Origin: Caldifarciminota bacterium
GTDB taxonomy: Bacteria; Hydrothermota; Hydrothermia; B15-G9; WFZT01
Assembly (NCBI GenBank): GCA_026986235.1
Contig: JALSOY010000084.1
Location: 1 to 14,722, forward strand
DNA: 14,722 nucleotides
Direction of reading: 5' to 3'
The notes under the pieces are model-generated. The model saw nothing but the letters and a program-made list of their open reading frames with translations, did not search any database and had not been told where the DNA came from. Shown piece by piece: positions 13,008 to 14,722 of the stretch (the stretch's first letter is position 1; each line of letters starts with the position of its first letter). The position numbers and the translations under genes are program-made.

Positions 13008-13372
13008 TTTCAAGGACCAGGAAGGGAAAGAAGGGCGAGGATGTTGCAGTTGAGTATCTTACGAGAAAAGGCTACAGGATAGTATCGAGAAACTTCAGAT
13101 GGCGTGGAGGTGAAATTGACATAATAGCCCGAAAAAAGAGAATCCTTGTATTTGTTGAAGTAAGAAGTTTTTCCACCTCTGCCATGGAAATAAACCCTGT
13201 TGAGACCATAGGTCCTTATAAAATTCAAAAACTTATAAAGACTGCAGAATTTTTCGTGGAAACACATCCTGAATTTCAGAATCATGATTTAAGATTTGAT
13301 GCAATTGGTGTAAAATTTAATGGGAAGGATGTAAAAATAGACCATGTGGAAAATGCCTTTTTAAAGGAGTGA
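13004..13372 (+). CDS. YraN-family (UPF0102) nuclease-fold protein
   Basis: Small cytosolic protein of the YraN/UPF0102 family, which has a restriction-endonuclease-like (PD-(D/E)xK) core and is often predicted to act on DNA, though its role is not established. Signature elements are GKKGEDVAVEYLTRKGYRI (8-26), RNFRWRGGEIDIIAR (29-43) and LVFVEVRSF (48-56). The EID...EVR residues (Glu37, Asp39, Glu52 and Arg54, the last in the position of the usual Lys) form the putative metal site. At 122 residues it has the usual length. Its start overlaps the stop of the GWxTD gene by four bases. Confidence 0.92.
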   Translation: MISRTRKGKKGEDVAVEYLTRKGYRIVSRNFRWRGGEIDIIARKKRILVFVEVRSFSTSAMEINPVETIGPYKIQKLIKTAEFFVETHPEFQNHDLRFDAIGVKFNGKDVKIDHVENAFLKE

Positions 13373-13376
13373 AACT

Positions 13377-13565
13377 ATGAGATTAAAAGAGGGATTTTTC
13401 TGGTTCATATTGGGTATTCTCTTCGGTGGACTGATCGCTCTTTTCGTAACCCCATGGACGGGAGAGGAGTTCATGGAGAAAACCCACATAAAAGAAGAAA
13501 GTATCGATAAGAAAATCTCAAAGATCAAAAAAGAAATCGAAAGACTGGAAGAAGAAATGGAATAA
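13377..13565 (+). CDS. Small YtxH-like membrane protein
   Basis: A 62-residue protein with one membrane segment at about 7-24 (a glycine-containing helix 'FILGILFGGLIALF'), then TPWTGEEF (25-32), resembling the TPxSGxE element after the helix in YtxH-type proteins, and a strongly charged helical tail (about 38-62, SKIKKEIERLEEEME) that should form a coiled coil. A good AAAGGAG site precedes the ATG. It lies 4 bases after the yraN-like gene, and its stop overlaps the hydrolase start (TAATG). YtxH-like proteins are general-stress or envelope-associated with no defined biochemical activity; the family match is by layout only. Confidence 0.7.
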   Translation: MRLKEGFFWFILGILFGGLIALFVTPWTGEEFMEKTHIKEESIDKKISKIKKEIERLEEEME

Positions 13566-14308
13566 TGCCCTTTAAAAAAGTCCGTGGGGTTGATGTTTAC
13601 TACAGCTTCAGGAAAAGGAAGTCTCCCGTCGTTGTGTTTATCCACGGAGCAGGCGGGAACCACCTGAACTGGTTCTATCAGATCGAATATTTACCCTTTA
13701 CAACCATCGCCCTGGATCTTCCCGGTCACGGAAACAGTAAGGGTGAGCCACTGGACAACATTGAAGACTACGCCAATTTTATAAGACAATTTCTTGATAA
13801 TTTCTCAGAAGAATACATCATTGTCGGTCACTCCATGGGAGGTCACATCTCACTCAAACTAACAAGTACAAAAGTAAAGGTAAAAGGAGTTGCTCTGATC
13901 TCTTCAACGTCGAAACTGCCACACTTATCCCCACCGGCGGATCCGGAAAATTTTTGTAACAATATGTTCTATTCAAGAAAGCACTTTGAAAGATGTTTGA
14001 AAACAGCCGATAAAATTCTCAAAAGAAAAGAAATATTTTCAAAAGATCTTAAAGCTGCCCGTGAGAGCGATGTGTCGGATGTTTTGAACAAAATCCGTAT
14101 GCCCGTTCTTTTCATATTTGGTACGAAGGATAGAATACTCAACAATGAGGAGATAAAAAGATCCCTCACTCTTCCCAAAAGATATAGAGCGCACTTCGTC
14201 ACTGCCGGCCACATGGTCATGATTGAAAAATTTGAGCGGGTAAATCGTATTTTGGAAGAGTGGATACGGACTATTTCAAAAAAGGTTCTCAATAACCCTT
14301 TGTCCTAA
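13565..14308 (+). CDS. Alpha/beta hydrolase
   Basis: Cytosolic alpha/beta-hydrolase-fold enzyme, probably an esterase, lipase or carboxylic-ester/amide hydrolase; the substrate is not predictable. The oxyanion-hole loop HGAGGN is at 27-32, the strand and turn LDLPGHGNS at 50-58, and the nucleophile elbow GHSMGG at 88-93 has Ser90. Asp189 (FGTKDRI) and His216 (TAGHMVMIE) complete the triad. The lid region (about 115-165) is short. At 247 residues it is complete. Its ATG overlaps the stop of the YtxH-like gene by one base, so translation is coupled. It is the last gene of the htpX operon; no clear terminator follows in the 51-base gap to the next ATG. Confidence 0.93.
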   Translation: MPFKKVRGVDVYYSFRKRKSPVVVFIHGAGGNHLNWFYQIEYLPFTTIALDLPGHGNSKGEPLDNIEDYANFIRQFLDNFSEEYIIVGHSMGGHISLKLTSTKVKVKGVALISSTSKLPHLSPPADPENFCNNMFYSRKHFERCLKTADKILKRKEIFSKDLKAARESDVSDVLNKIRMPVLFIFGTKDRILNNEEIKRSLTLPKRYRAHFVTAGHMVMIEKFERVNRILEEWIRTISKKVLNNPLS

Positions 14309-14324
14309 ACACCTCTCCAGGTAG

Positions 14325-14353
14325 TTGAAGCGAAAATGGAATAAACTTATTAT
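14325..14353 (+). promoter_or_regulatory. Promoter for the coiled-coil gene, placed for a leaderless transcript
   Basis: TTGAAG (14325-14330) and TATTAT (14348-14353) are separated by exactly 17 bases. The ATG begins at 14360, six bases after the -10 box, which is where transcription would start. No Shine-Dalgarno lies between, so the mRNA is predicted to be leaderless. Confidence 0.6.
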
Positions 14354-14359
14354 ATACAC

Positions 14360-14722
14360 ATGCAGGAAACAGGAGAACTTGAAAAGTTAATAGAGGAAAT
14401 CTTCGAAAAAAGACCTGATATTATCCTGAAAGCCCTGAAAAACTTCCTGCCTGCAGATATAGCCACTCAATCTGATCTAAAATTAGTAGTTGAAACGACT
14501 AATAAAAGATTTGAGGACATCCTTCGATATTCCGAGAGGCAGTTTGAAGCCATTAATAAAAGATTCGAGGATATGAACAGGAGATTTGATGAGACCATCA
14601 ATCTCATTCACGAATATTTTAAGACCACAGACAAGAGATTTGAAAGTATTGATAAGAGATTCGAGGATATGAACAAGAGGTTCGATGAGACCATCAATCT
14701 CATTCACGAATATTTTAAGACC
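14360..14722 (+). CDS. Coiled-coil repeat protein (3' end outside window)
   Basis: First 121 codons of a gene that continues beyond the window. Residues 1-36 form an acidic/hydrophobic head (MQETGELEKLIEEIFEKRPD then a helix to FLPAD). From about residue 46 the protein is a series of KRFE(D/S)(I/M) units predicted to form a long coiled coil. Two successive 32-residue units (from about 62 and 94) are almost identical in protein and DNA. The KRFE-type coiled-coil head is seen in several families, including proteins with a C-terminal PD-(D/E)xK nuclease-like domain common in thermophiles, but the C-terminal part is missing here so no function is assigned. It has its own promoter and no ribosome-binding site, and its start codon fits the repeat-free N terminus. 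The frame is open to the last base. Confidence 0.7.
   Translation, partial: MQETGELEKLIEEIFEKRPDIILKALKNFLPADIATQSDLKLVVETTNKRFEDILRYSERQFEAINKRFEDMNRRFDETINLIHEYFKTTDKRFESIDKRFEDMNKRFDETINLIHEYFKT
14541..14722 (+). repeat. 96-base direct repeat within the coiled-coil gene (second copy truncated)
   Basis: Copy 1 starts near 14541 and copy 2 near 14637, a period of 96 bases or 32 codons. The last 39 bases of copy 2 present (14684-14722) are identical to 14588-14626; the rest differs at scattered sites. The identity is at DNA level, including synonymous positions, indicating recent duplication or gene conversion. The window ends inside this repeat. Confidence 0.85.

Noticed and set aside
14541..14722. 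CRISPR array
   Set aside because: The repeats are contiguous 96-base coding units in frame with a coiled-coil protein, not short repeats separated by unique spacers.

Overview
This window is a gene-dense bacterial segment. The first and last genes run off the ends, so it may be a whole assembled contig. Arginine is encoded mostly by AGA/AGG, and genes abut or overlap by 1-44 bases. The set (TrmFO, HtpX, two GWxTD-domain proteins, a 12-heme cytochrome, a tRNA without encoded CCA) suggests a compact, probably thermophilic, Gram-negative-type bacterium. A lineage such as WOR-3/Hydrothermae or a neighbour of the FCB group would fit, but that is inference and weakly supported.

Layout. (1) 2-1445, plus strand: the C-terminal part of a PfkB-family sugar kinase, then an M48 metallopeptidase lipoprotein. 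(2) 1448-8412, minus strand: one tightly packed transcription unit. It starts at a strong sigma70-type promoter with an A/T-rich upstream element (8428-8475). It then reads through tRNA-Thr(CGT), a 39-residue CcmD-like membrane peptide too short for routine gene finding, a membrane-anchored OmpA-like protein, two GT4-type glycosyltransferases, trmFO, an XerC/D recombinase and a 583-residue 12-heme c-type cytochrome. (3) 8413-8558: the only noncoding stretch longer than 100 bases, holding the tRNA promoter and a 9-bp stem-loop. (4) 8559-9677, minus: an isocitrate/isopropylmalate dehydrogenase-family enzyme. (5) 9678-9781: a divergent promoter region in which the two -35 boxes share the same bases. 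(6) 9782-14308, plus: htpX, two GWxTD-domain secreted proteins, a YraN-family protein, a YtxH-like small membrane protein and an alpha/beta hydrolase, all overlapping or within 4 bases. (7) 14325-14722: a promoter placed so that the mRNA would begin at or next to the ATG, then the start of a coiled-coil protein with a 96-base internal repeat, cut by the window end.

How the genes relate. The minus-strand operon combines envelope functions (glycosyltransferases, OmpA-like anchor), a CcmD-like cytochrome-maturation peptide at its head and a large multiheme cytochrome at its tail, with the trmFO-xerC pair embedded. The plus-strand operon looks like envelope quality control: HtpX, two extracytoplasmic GWxTD proteins and small membrane proteins. 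No mobile element, CRISPR array, rRNA or phage gene was seen. The most notable signals are the tRNA-headed operon, whose first ribosome-binding site lies in a hairpin abutting the tRNA 3' end; the unannotated CcmD-like ORF; the 12-heme cytochrome in an unexpected syntenic slot; and the leaderless repeat protein at the window end.
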